This document shows, in pieces, positions 17,601-23,863 of a stretch of 31,385 nt of DNA. The DNA is taken from contig DAOTVC010000115.1 of assembly GCA_034437215.1 (NCBI GenBank), positions 1 through 31,385 of the forward strand, written 5' to 3'. The stretch is from DAOTVC01 sp034437215 (lineage in GTDB: Bacteria > Chloroflexota > Anaerolineae > B4-G1 > SLSP01). A program made the translations under genes and the position numbers. Position 1 is the stretch's first letter; the number at the start of each line of letters is the position of its first letter. The notes beneath the pieces were generated by a model. The model searched no databases and had not been told where the DNA came from. It saw nothing but the letters and a program-made list of their open reading frames with translations.

Positions 17601-17770
17601 AGATCAACGGCAAGGTCCGGGGACGGATTGTGGTCCCCGCCGATGCCGACGAGGAGACCATTAAGCAGCAGGCCCTTCAGGAGCCCAACGTCCGGCGCTA
17701 CATTCAGGGCAAGCAGATCCGCAAGATCATCATCCCTCAGGGCAAGCTCGTCAGCATCGTCGTGAGTTAA
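14639..17770 (+). CDS. leuS: Leucyl-tRNA synthetase
   Basis: 1,043 aa class I synthetase charging tRNA-Leu in the cytosol. PYPSGELHIGHWYAM holds the HIGH signature (48-51); KMSKS is at 810-814. The first zinc-type motif is CPACKTTL then CERCGTPV, the second CQACGTVP and CPECGG. The CP1 editing domain shows VFTTRPDTLWG (about 253-263) and the universally kept PAHDERDFDFA Asp near 350; SRQRYWG follows near 548, and the C-terminal domain ends with VQINGKVRGRI and IIIPQGKLVSIVV. The protein is about 180 residues longer than the 860-aa E. coli enzyme. About 100 extra residues lie within CP1 (about 370-500) and about 50 extra in the leucine-specific region before KMSKS (about 700-808). GGAGGAAGG precedes the ATG. 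Confidence 0.97.
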   Translation: MKPYRPQEIEPKWQQKWEEDELYRATVKPDEEKYYALTMLPYPSGELHIGHWYAMTPSDARARFKRMQGYNVMFPMGFDAFGLPAENAAIQRNIHPRTWTLANIERMREQMRSMGAMFDWEREAISCLPGYYRWTQWFFRKFYDMGLAYRKRSPVDFCPACKTTLAREQVVGEERICERCGTPVVKKDLEQWFWKITDYVEELLDFSQIDWPERIKLLQTNWIGRSEGAEVRFQVAPEDLPEDAGADEGDIVVFTTRPDTLWGATFMVLAPEHPLVDRIAKPEQREEVEAYQHQAARQTEIERLSTEKEKTGVFTGAYAVNPVNDERIPIWIADYVMMTYGTGAIMAVPAHDERDFDFAIKFGLPIIPVIERPDGKAKSLVFPGSFPEGFEEQLRETAIQFQKGAVGKLGEGLYVTLHSDAEIERFVELMRENLLPGNWNEVVGSGWHFIFEDEVKQLDSIEADREILARCKELYEPVRHNRTTMEMLHSCHFYRDLLFHHEYGTMINSGPFSGTPGNVAVQKVTEWLEEQGVGEHAVNYRLRDWLVSRQRYWGAPIPIVYCQACGTVPVPYEELPVELPEDVEFMPTGESPLKYHEDFLHTICPECGGPATRETDTMDTFVCSSWYQYSYLSPYYREGEPVTSEARPWEPEEGAYWLPVDSYTGGAEHAVLHLLYTRFFTKALRDAGLVDFDEPMLQLRNQGIILGEPRAGDCVAVTGHWEKAAFRAEGITAYSFEDPESWPAPVRGASLICGELWDRDDVTLKVQVAPEGGEPSLIVVHFDEETPLTIEGREAESSVADLLYHLDVEKMSKSKKNVVSPDELVEAYGADNVRAYLMFGWRWELGGPWDSQGIEGVVRWLNRAWNLVLEEPREREAVDEDAKRRLLREMHRAIKAVTEDLENFSFNTVIARLMEYTNALNKEKAALWGTEVWGEGVSTLLLLMAPITPHVTEELWGLLEQPYSIHRQAWPTWDEAMLVEESVEIPVQINGKVRGRIVVPADADEETIKQQALQEPNVRRYIQGKQIRKIIIPQGKLVSIVVS

Positions 17771-17825
17771 TGCCCGAGGGCTGCGAACGGGGAACGTGAA
17801 ACGTGAGGTATGCAACGTGAAGACC

Positions 17826-17886
17826 TTACGTTTCACGTTTTACGTTTCAGCCACGGATAGCTCACAACTGGATTGAAACACACCCA
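17826..17886. repeat. Partial inverted copy of the 9-kb MITE-like element
   Basis: About 61 bp match the reverse complement of the element at 9039-9157 with three mismatches, including one complete end (TGAAACACACCCA, 17874-17886). The other terminal repeat is missing. Upstream (about 17791-17825) are further ACGTGAA words that can fold back on it. It lies between leuS and the flavoprotein gene, and may act as a transcript-end hairpin. Confidence 0.7.
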
Positions 17887-17930
17887 TCTGACATTACCTT
17901 GGATCTTAAAGCCGCCTCCTAGGAGTAGTC

Positions 17931-19091
17931 ATGGATTACGAAGTCATCATCGTGGGCTCCGGCCCCTCCGGAACCGCTACCGCCCTGCACCTCCAGCGCA
18001 TCGCACCCGAGCTCGCGGAGCGCACCCTCGTACTAGAGCGAGTTCACCATCCCCGTCCCAAGCTCTGCGCGGGCGGTTTGCTCCCCGACGTCGACCGCGC
18101 CCTCGAGTGGCTGGACCTGGACGTCACCGAGGTCCCCCAGGTCGTCGGGATGTGGGCCAACTTCGTCTTCGAGGGGCGGGGCCTGCGGATGCGGGGGAAG
18201 TATGACGACTACGCCTTTCGCGTCATCCGGCGGAACGAGTTCGACGCCTGGCTGGTGAACAAGGCCCGGGAGGCGGGCGTTGAGATCCGCGAGGGGACGC
18301 GGGTCCGGGGCGTCGAGGTGGTGGACGGGCAGGGGGTCGTGACCACCGATCAGGGGACCTACCGGGCGAAGGTGGTCGTCGGCGCCGATGGGGCGACGGG
18401 CGTCGTGCGCCGCGCCGTCACCAAGTCTCCGGGACAGCTGGCGCGCCTCATCGAGGTGCTCATTCACCCCGGTCCCGCCGACGTCCACGCCCCCGACGAG
18501 GCCTACTTCGAGTTCCGCCACGTCGTGAACGGCATTCAGGGCTACGTCTGGGACTTCCCCACCCAGGTGGAGGGGAAGCCGCTGCGCTGCTGGGGCGTCT
18601 ACGACAGTCTGGTCAGAGCCGGTGCGAGGGCCCTCTCCCTGCCGGCTGCGCTGGAAGAGGAGGTGCGTCGCCAGGGCTACGGTCCCGAGGACTACGAGCT
18701 GGCCGGTTATCCCCTGCGCTGGTTTGATCCCCAGGGCGACTTCGCGGCCCCCCACGTCCTCCTGGTGGGTGACGCGGCGGGCATCGATGCCTCCTTCGGC
18801 GAGGGAATCAGCCCGGCCCTGGGATACGCTGCCATCGCCGCCCGGACCATCCGTGACGCCTTCAACAGCGGCGACTTCTCCTTCGCCGGCTACGGAAAGC
18901 GCATCCTACGCCATCCTCTGGGCAAGGCCCTGCGGCTGCGTACCCTCACGGCGAAGGTGCTCTATACTCAGAAGAGCCCGGCCTTTCAGCGCCTGGTCTG
19001 GTGGCGCTTCCCGGGCCTGGTGCGCTGGTACATCGAGACCTACCTCATCCACTGGACCCGGAAGGCCAACGCCCAGGGATTGCACGGGTAA
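17931..19091 (+). CDS. Geranylgeranyl-reductase-family FAD-dependent oxidoreductase
   Basis: 386 aa. N-terminal Rossmann motif VIIVGSGPSGTATA (GxGxxG at 9-14) binds FAD; KLCAGGLLP (about 44-52) is the PKxCGG-like loop of this family; a second nucleotide motif VVVGADGATGVVRR and the C-terminal VGDAAG (279-284) followed by GEGI complete the flavoprotein pattern. GYVWDFP (204-210) matches the YxWxFP active-site motif of geranylgeranyl reductases, which saturate isoprenoid chains of quinones, chlorophylls or lipids. The substrate here cannot be told; saturation of a menaquinone or carotenoid side chain is a guess. AGGAG lies 7 nt before the ATG. It stands alone, with a hairpin after it. Confidence 0.88.
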   Translation: MDYEVIIVGSGPSGTATALHLQRIAPELAERTLVLERVHHPRPKLCAGGLLPDVDRALEWLDLDVTEVPQVVGMWANFVFEGRGLRMRGKYDDYAFRVIRRNEFDAWLVNKAREAGVEIREGTRVRGVEVVDGQGVVTTDQGTYRAKVVVGADGATGVVRRAVTKSPGQLARLIEVLIHPGPADVHAPDEAYFEFRHVVNGIQGYVWDFPTQVEGKPLRCWGVYDSLVRAGARALSLPAALEEEVRRQGYGPEDYELAGYPLRWFDPQGDFAAPHVLLVGDAAGIDASFGEGISPALGYAAIAARTIRDAFNSGDFSFAGYGKRILRHPLGKALRLRTLTAKVLYTQKSPAFQRLVWWRFPGLVRWYIETYLIHWTRKANAQGLHG

Positions 19092-19108
19092 TTCGTCGCG
19101 GTTCTCGC

Positions 19109-19141
19109 GCCCCCGCTCCCTGAAACGGTTGGAGCGGGGGC
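19109..19141 (+). terminator. Hairpin after the flavoprotein gene
   Basis: Perfect 11-bp GC-rich stem (19109-19119 with 19131-19141, 11-nt loop), 17 bp after the stop codon. There is no T-run, so termination may need a factor. Confidence 0.5.
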
Positions 19142-19163
19142 CTCCGATGTGACATTCCTCCTC

Positions 19164-19193
19164 TTGACAAGGGCTCACCACTTCTGCTACAAT
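19164..19193 (+). promoter_or_regulatory. Promoter of the LacI-family regulator gene
   Basis: TTGACA (19164-19169), an 18-bp spacer and TACAAT (19188-19193): 6/6 and 5/6 matches to the sigma70 consensus. Transcription should begin near 19200, inside the operator-like sequence, leaving a leader of about 60 nt. Confidence 0.75.
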
Positions 19194-19199
19194 GGTTAT

Positions 19200-19211
19200 G
19201 TGAGCGTTCAC
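19200..19211. promoter_or_regulatory. LacI-family operator overlapping the transcription start
   Basis: GTGAGCGTTCAC is an imperfect palindrome (five of six arm positions) with the central CpG that the LacI hinge helix inserts into. It follows the -10 box by 6 bp, where a bound repressor would block initiation. This predicts autoregulation by the gene that starts 49 bp downstream. I found no equally good copy before the ABC-transporter genes. Confidence 0.6.
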
Positions 19212-19260
19212 GGTACTTGACCGGGAACGTGTTACTTCCCTCAGCGATAGGAGCGTCAGC

Positions 19261-20319
19261 GTGACGAAGAAGCGGGTCACCATCCAGGACGTCGCCGCAG
19301 CCGTCGGAGTCTCCCGGCAGACCGTGTCACGCGTCATCAACAGTAAGGGGGACGTGGCCGAGGAGACGCGGCAGCGGGTCCTGAAGGTGATTGACAGCCT
19401 GGGTTACCGCCCCAATCTGGCTGCCCGGGGGCTCACCAACCACCGCACCCACACCATGGGGCTGGTGATCCCCTACACGCCCGACTACTTCTTCTACGAT
19501 CCCCACCTGATGGCCTTCATGTGCGGTGTGGATCAGGTCGCCATCCAGCGCGACTACAACCTGCTCCTCTCCACCGCCCCTCAAGATCCGAGCGATCCCC
19601 GGGGCTCGCAGTCGGAGCTCCTGGCCTACGAACGGCTCGTGCAGGCCGGATATGTGGATGGTGTCGTGGTGGTGGAGCTCCTTTCGAGCCGGAGGGGCAT
19701 TCAACTCCTCGAGGAGTACGAGATACCCTGGGTGGCGCTGGGTTACGGGGTGGGGACGGACCCCACGCGCGCTGTTCACGCCGACGACCGGGGAGGTGCC
19801 CGTCAGGCCATGCTCTACCTGCTGGGGTTGGGACACGAGCGCATCGGCATTATCAGCCACCACGGTCAAAGCCTCACTGCCATTGAGGAGCGTCTGGACG
19901 GCTGTCGCCAGGCTCTCGCCGACCATCGTCTCGAAATCGACCCGGAGCTCATCGTTTCGGGAGATCTGACCCTGGAGAGCGGAATAGAGGCCACCGAGCA
20001 GCTCCTCTCCTCCGCCGGCCCCCCCACCGCCATCTTCGCCCTCAACGATCGCATGGCCCTCGGTGCCCTTCAATGTCTCCAGTCGCACGGGCGACGGGTG
20101 CCGGAGGAGGTCTCCGTCGTCGGCTTCGACGACGTGCCCATCGCCCGCATCTACCACCCGGCTCTTACAACGGTGCGCCAACCCTCCCTGGAGATGGGAC
20201 ATCAGGCTGCCCGGCTGCTCTTCGATTTCATCGAGAACCAAGCTGTTCTATCTCAACCCATGATACTGCCCACAGAACTCATTGTCCGTGCGTCAACGGG
20301 TCCCGCCCCAGCGGAATAG
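19261..20319 (+). CDS. LacI-family transcriptional regulator
   Basis: 352 aa from a GTG codon with AGGAG 8-9 nt upstream. N-terminal helix-turn-helix VTIQDVAAAVGVSRQTVSRV (about 6-25), hinge NLAARGLTNHRTHTMGLV, then a periplasmic-binding-type effector domain (VHADDRGGARQAMLYLLGLG, AIFALNDRMALGAL, VSVVGFDDVPIARIYHPALT). It probably represses the sugar-transport and beta-galactosidase genes downstream until their sugar is present, and itself through the operator at 19200-19211. Effector unknown; galactosides or beta-galacto-oligosaccharides are suggested by the GH42 gene. Confidence 0.95.
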   Translation: MTKKRVTIQDVAAAVGVSRQTVSRVINSKGDVAEETRQRVLKVIDSLGYRPNLAARGLTNHRTHTMGLVIPYTPDYFFYDPHLMAFMCGVDQVAIQRDYNLLLSTAPQDPSDPRGSQSELLAYERLVQAGYVDGVVVVELLSSRRGIQLLEEYEIPWVALGYGVGTDPTRAVHADDRGGARQAMLYLLGLGHERIGIISHHGQSLTAIEERLDGCRQALADHRLEIDPELIVSGDLTLESGIEATEQLLSSAGPPTAIFALNDRMALGALQCLQSHGRRVPEEVSVVGFDDVPIARIYHPALTTVRQPSLEMGHQAARLLFDFIENQAVLSQPMILPTELIVRASTGPAPAE

Positions 20320-20422
20320 GTGAGGGAGGTGTTAGCGCCGCCCTCCTGCTCTGCGGCTAGAGCTGAATTGTTGTAGTGGCGAGATGGAGAACGGGAGTGG
20401 ATGAGCGTGCCACGACCCAAAT

Positions 20423-20450
20423 TTGGAATTTCAGGGCTGTTTTCGATAGT
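20423..20450 (+). promoter_or_regulatory. Weak candidate promoter of the ABC-transporter operon
   Basis: TTGGAA (20423-20428), a 16-bp spacer and GATAGT (20445-20450), each 4/6. The -35 overlaps a perfect 10-bp palindrome CCAAATTTGG (20417-20426), which could be a regulator site. The 229-bp gap after the regulator gene shows nothing stronger, so read-through from the lacI-type promoter is possible. Confidence 0.25.
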
Positions 20451-20548
20451 TCTACCTTCGGAGAGGAGGTGATGGCGTCCCGACCGATAGGCAAGGTGTC
20501 CCCGAAGTTGAACCGTATCCTTTCAAACTACAATCGGAGGAGATTTAC

Positions 20549-21892
20549 ATGAGAAAGCAACTCTCTCTGTTGGTGGTTCTGGCGACGCTGCTGACCTTGC
20601 TTGCAGCCTGTGCGACGGAGCCGGAGCCGGTGACAGTGACCGTGGAGGTGGACCGGACCGTCGAGGTCGAGGTCCCCGTGGAGGTTGAGGTAGAACGGGA
20701 GGTCTCTGTAGATAAGCAGCTGGTCATCTACAACTCCTACATGAGCGATCCCGCCCCCCGTGAGGTCGACGCTGCCCTCGTGGAGATGTTCGAGGCGGAG
20801 CATCCGGAGATTGATGTGGTCCACAGCACCGTGGCGCACGAGGACTTCAAGCAGGCCATTCGCGCCTACCTGACCGCCTCGACGCCGCCGGACGTCATGA
20901 CCTGGTTCGCCGGCAACCGCGCCCGCTTCTTCATCGACAAGGGGCTGGTCATGGACATCAGCGACGTCTGGGAGGAGCAGGGGTGGAACGAGAGCTATCC
21001 CAAGGGCTTCCGCGCCATGAGCACCGTCGACGGCAACCAGTACTTCCTGCCCGCCAGCTGGTACTGGTGGGCCGTCTACTACAGCAAGTCCACCTTCGAG
21101 GAGTACGGTCTCGAGGAGCCCGCGACGTGGGAGGAGTTCCTGCAGGTCTGTGAGACCCTCAAGGAGAACGGCGTCGCCCCCCTCGCCATCGGCACCAAGT
21201 ACCGCTGGACGACAGCTGCCTGGTTCGACTACCTCAACATGCGGGTCAACGGCCCCGAGTTCCACATCGATCTGATGCTGGGCAAGGAGAGCTACGACGA
21301 CCCGCGCGTCAAGGCCGTCTTCACCGATTACTGGCAGCCCCTCATCGAGAACGGCTACTTCATCGAGAACCCCGCCGCCTACAGCTGGTCCGAGGCGCTG
21401 CAGTTCATGATCAACGGTGAGGCGGGCATGTACCTCATGGGCGATTTCATCCGCGACAGCTATCCCGACGAGCTGGAGGATGACCTGGGCTTCTTCCGCT
21501 TCCCCATCATCGACCCCAGCGTGCCCATCGGTGAGGACGCCCCCACCGACGGCTACTTCATCGCCGCCAACGCCCAGCATTCCGAGGCCGCCAGGGAGTT
21601 CTTGGCCTTCCTCGGCAGCGTCGAGGCCCAGGAGTACATGGTCGAGGAGCTGGGGCGCCTGGTCACCAACACCGACATCGATACCTCCCTCTACACCCCC
21701 GTGCAGCAGGAGGGGCTGGAGCTCATCCAGGGCGCTGACTTCGTCGCCCAGTTCTACGACCGTGATACTACACCGGAGATGGCCGACGAGGGCATGAATG
21801 GCTTCATGGAGTTCTGGGACAATCCCGAGAGCATCGACCAGATCCTCGCGCGCCTGGAGCAGGCCCGTCAGGAGATTTTCGCCGAGGAGTAG
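20549..21892 (+). CDS. Sugar ABC transporter substrate-binding lipoprotein
   Basis: 447 aa. Lipobox LLAAC with Cys21. Residues about 27-53 are an unusual stalk of alternating Glu/Val repeats (VTVTVEVDRTVEVEVPVEVE and onward) before the binding fold starts at about 57. The fold is extracellular solute-binding family 1 (COG1653-type): PPDVMTWFAGNRARFF, FLPASWYWWAVYYSKSTF, PATWEEFLQVCETLKENGV, ALQFMINGEAGMYLMGDF and EAAREFLAFLGS. The many Trp/Tyr near 165-180 suit oligosaccharide stacking. A strong GGAGGAG site precedes the ATG. First gene of the importer, followed by a hairpin and two permeases; substrate is probably a beta-galactoside or plant/host oligosaccharide, by context only. Confidence 0.93.
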   Translation: MRKQLSLLVVLATLLTLLAACATEPEPVTVTVEVDRTVEVEVPVEVEVEREVSVDKQLVIYNSYMSDPAPREVDAALVEMFEAEHPEIDVVHSTVAHEDFKQAIRAYLTASTPPDVMTWFAGNRARFFIDKGLVMDISDVWEEQGWNESYPKGFRAMSTVDGNQYFLPASWYWWAVYYSKSTFEEYGLEEPATWEEFLQVCETLKENGVAPLAIGTKYRWTTAAWFDYLNMRVNGPEFHIDLMLGKESYDDPRVKAVFTDYWQPLIENGYFIENPAAYSWSEALQFMINGEAGMYLMGDFIRDSYPDELEDDLGFFRFPIIDPSVPIGEDAPTDGYFIAANAQHSEAAREFLAFLGSVEAQEYMVEELGRLVTNTDIDTSLYTPVQQEGLELIQGADFVAQFYDRDTTPEMADEGMNGFMEFWDNPESIDQILARLEQARQEIFAEE

Positions 21893-21903
21893 TCTCACTT
21901 AAG

Positions 21904-21936
21904 GGTAGGGGTGACCGGCTTATGGTCACCCCTACC
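21904..21936 (+). repeat. REP-like hairpin between binding-protein and permease genes
   Basis: GGTAGGGGTGACC (21904-21916) pairs perfectly with 21924-21936 around a 7-nt loop, without a T-run. It fills the 58-bp gap. Such hairpins after binding-protein genes protect the upstream message and lower permease expression; the GTAGGGG...CCCCTAC type also resembles dispersed palindromic repeats. Confidence 0.6.
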
Positions 21937-21950
21937 GCCCGGAGGTCAAG

Positions 21951-22823
21951 ATGCGTAAGAAATTCTGGACACCCTATCTCTTTCTCCTCGTGCCCCTGCT
22001 CGTCTACCTCGTGTGGGTGATCGGTCCCATGTTCTACACCTTCTACCTGAGCCTTACGAAGTGGGACGGTCTCTCCCAACCTATCTTCATCGGTCTCCGC
22101 AATTATCAGAAGCTCTTCCGTGATCCTGTCTTCTTCATCTCCCTTACCAACAACCTCAAGTGGATCATCAGTTTCATCACCATCCCGGTGGTATTGGGCC
22201 TAGGATTGGCCGTGGCCCTCAATCGCGCCATCCCCGGCTCCAAGTTCTTCAAGGCCAGCTTCTACTCGCCCCTGGTGCTCTCCCTGGTAGTCTGTGGCCT
22301 CATCTGGTCCTGGATGTACCATCCCGCCAAGGGGCTCATCAACTCGGTGTTACGAGCGGTGGGGCTGGAGGAGCTGGCCGTGGGCTGGCTGAGCAACAGC
22401 GACATCGTTATGTGGGCCATTATCGCCGTCGCCGTCTGGCGTCAGGTAGGGTACGTCATGGTCCTCTATCTTGCGGGCCTGCAAAGCATCGACCCTTCGC
22501 TCATCGACGCTTCGAAGGTCGACGGCTGCAGCGGGGTACAGACCTTTCGCCACGTCATGCTGCCCCTGCTGGCGCCGGTGACCGTCATCGTCGTGGTCAT
22601 CAGCGTCATCGACTCTCTCCGCGCTTTCGACCTGGTCTCCGTGATGACCCGCGGAGGACCTTACAACTCGTCCAGTGTGCTGGCAAACTTTATGTACATC
22701 GAGGCCTTCAACAACTACAAGATGGGGTACGGCGCCTCAATCGCCACCATTCTCTTCCTCATCAGCATGGTCTTTATCTTCATCTACCTCTCCCGCGTGC
22801 TGAAGGACGAGATGGAGTACTGA
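21951..22823 (+). CDS. Sugar ABC transporter permease (MalF/UgpA type)
   Basis: 290 aa with six predicted membrane helices, beginning with TPYLFLLVPLLVYLVWVIGP. The cytoplasmic EAA loop is recognisable as DASKVDGCSGVQTFRHVMLP (about 186-205), which docks on the ATPase. C-terminal GGPYNSSSVLANFMYIEAF is typical of MalF-type subunits of oligosaccharide importers. GGAGG lies 6 nt before the ATG. It is 10 bp upstream of the second permease and together they should form the heterodimeric channel. Confidence 0.93.
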   Translation: MRKKFWTPYLFLLVPLLVYLVWVIGPMFYTFYLSLTKWDGLSQPIFIGLRNYQKLFRDPVFFISLTNNLKWIISFITIPVVLGLGLAVALNRAIPGSKFFKASFYSPLVLSLVVCGLIWSWMYHPAKGLINSVLRAVGLEELAVGWLSNSDIVMWAIIAVAVWRQVGYVMVLYLAGLQSIDPSLIDASKVDGCSGVQTFRHVMLPLLAPVTVIVVVISVIDSLRAFDLVSVMTRGGPYNSSSVLANFMYIEAFNNYKMGYGASIATILFLISMVFIFIYLSRVLKDEMEY

Positions 22824-22833
22824 GGAGGATGAG

Positions 22834-23733
22834 ATGACGACCGCAAAACAGCTTCCCACCACCGAACGTTACGAGGTTACGGGAGAGGAGCCCACTCCCC
22901 GCAAGAGCTACTTCGACTCGCCCTGGCGCGTGCTTATCTTCTGCCTCCTCTGCATCGCTACCATGCTCTGGCTGATCCCCATGTTCACCGCCCTGATCAC
23001 GGCAGTTCGGACCAACGATGACATCCTCATCAACGGCTTCTGGTCCATCCCCCGCGAGTTCACGCTGGGTAACTTCCGTGAGGCCTGGGAGCGCGCCGGT
23101 CTGGAGCGCTATCTCCTCAACAGCTTCATCATCACTCTACCGTCGCTCGTCGGCACCCTTTTCCTCTCCTCCCTCTCGGGCTACGCCCTGGCCCGCTACC
23201 GCTTCCGCGGGAACCGGCTGATCTTCTTCCTCTACGTGGGTGGAATGATGCTGCCCTTCCAGGTGCTGATGCTCCCTGTCTTTCGTCTCACCGACGCCCT
23301 GGGTCTCTACGACACCCACCTGGGGTTGATTCTCTTCCACACGGCCTTCCAGCTGGGTTTCTGCACCTTCCTCCTGCGGAATTACATGCGCACGGTGCCG
23401 GGGGAGATCATCGAGGCGGCTCGTATCGATGGCTGCAGCGAACTCCGCATCTGGGCTCAGATTATGATGCCCCTGACCCTGCCGGCTCTCGCCGCTCTCG
23501 CTACGCTGGAGTTCACTTGGATCTTCAACGACTACCTCTGGTCCATTGTGCTGCTGCGCAGTGACTCTCTCAAGCCGGTGACCGCCGGGCTGGCTGTCCT
23601 GCAGGGGCAGTACGTCATGGACTGGACGGTCATCGTCGCAGGGGCGCTGTTGGCGACCATCCCGACCGTCGTCGTCTTTATCTTCCTCCAGCGCTACTTC
23701 ATCGAGGGGCTGACGCTGGGCGCGACGAAGTGA
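22834..23733 (+). CDS. Sugar ABC transporter permease (MalG/UgpE type)
   Basis: 299 aa. A hydrophilic N-terminus of about 30 residues precedes six membrane helices (first about 33-53). The EAA loop is EAARIDGCSELRIWAQIMMP (about 193-212), and the end RYFIEGLTLGATK has the conserved G-(L/V)-T-x-G-A-x-K tail of MalG subunits. GAGGAGG precedes the ATG. No ATPase gene follows; a shared MsmK/UgpC-type ATPase encoded elsewhere is expected. Confidence 0.93.
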   Translation: MTTAKQLPTTERYEVTGEEPTPRKSYFDSPWRVLIFCLLCIATMLWLIPMFTALITAVRTNDDILINGFWSIPREFTLGNFREAWERAGLERYLLNSFIITLPSLVGTLFLSSLSGYALARYRFRGNRLIFFLYVGGMMLPFQVLMLPVFRLTDALGLYDTHLGLILFHTAFQLGFCTFLLRNYMRTVPGEIIEAARIDGCSELRIWAQIMMPLTLPALAALATLEFTWIFNDYLWSIVLLRSDSLKPVTAGLAVLQGQYVMDWTVIVAGALLATIPTVVVFIFLQRYFIEGLTLGATK

Positions 23734-23786
23734 GAGTACCGGTCTGCTCTCCTGGCGGGCTCCGTCTTCAGGAGATCGGTCTGCAC

Positions 23787-23815
23787 TTTACGTTTTTCGC
23801 ATTCCGATTTACTAT
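23787..23815 (+). promoter_or_regulatory. Candidate promoter of the beta-galactosidase gene
   Basis: TTTACG (23787-23792), a 17-bp spacer and TACTAT (23810-23815), 4/6 each, 48 bp before the start. A weak 7-bp hairpin (TCTCCTG/CAGGAGA) precedes it. The gene could also be read through from the transporter operon. Confidence 0.35.
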
Positions 23816-23863
23816 TCACCCAGCGCGTATCTGATCACTACAACCACGATACCAGGAGAGAGC

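Noticed and set aside
14537..17836. Minus-strand open frame of 1,099 codons opposite leuS
   Set aside because: It is a mirror of a GC-rich gene with strong third-position bias. It lacks a ribosome site and any domain, and leuS on the plus strand is unmistakable.
20529..20534. TACAAT just before the binding-protein gene as a -10 box
   Set aside because: Transcription would start within or after the ribosome site, and the TTGAAC upstream is only 15 bp away.
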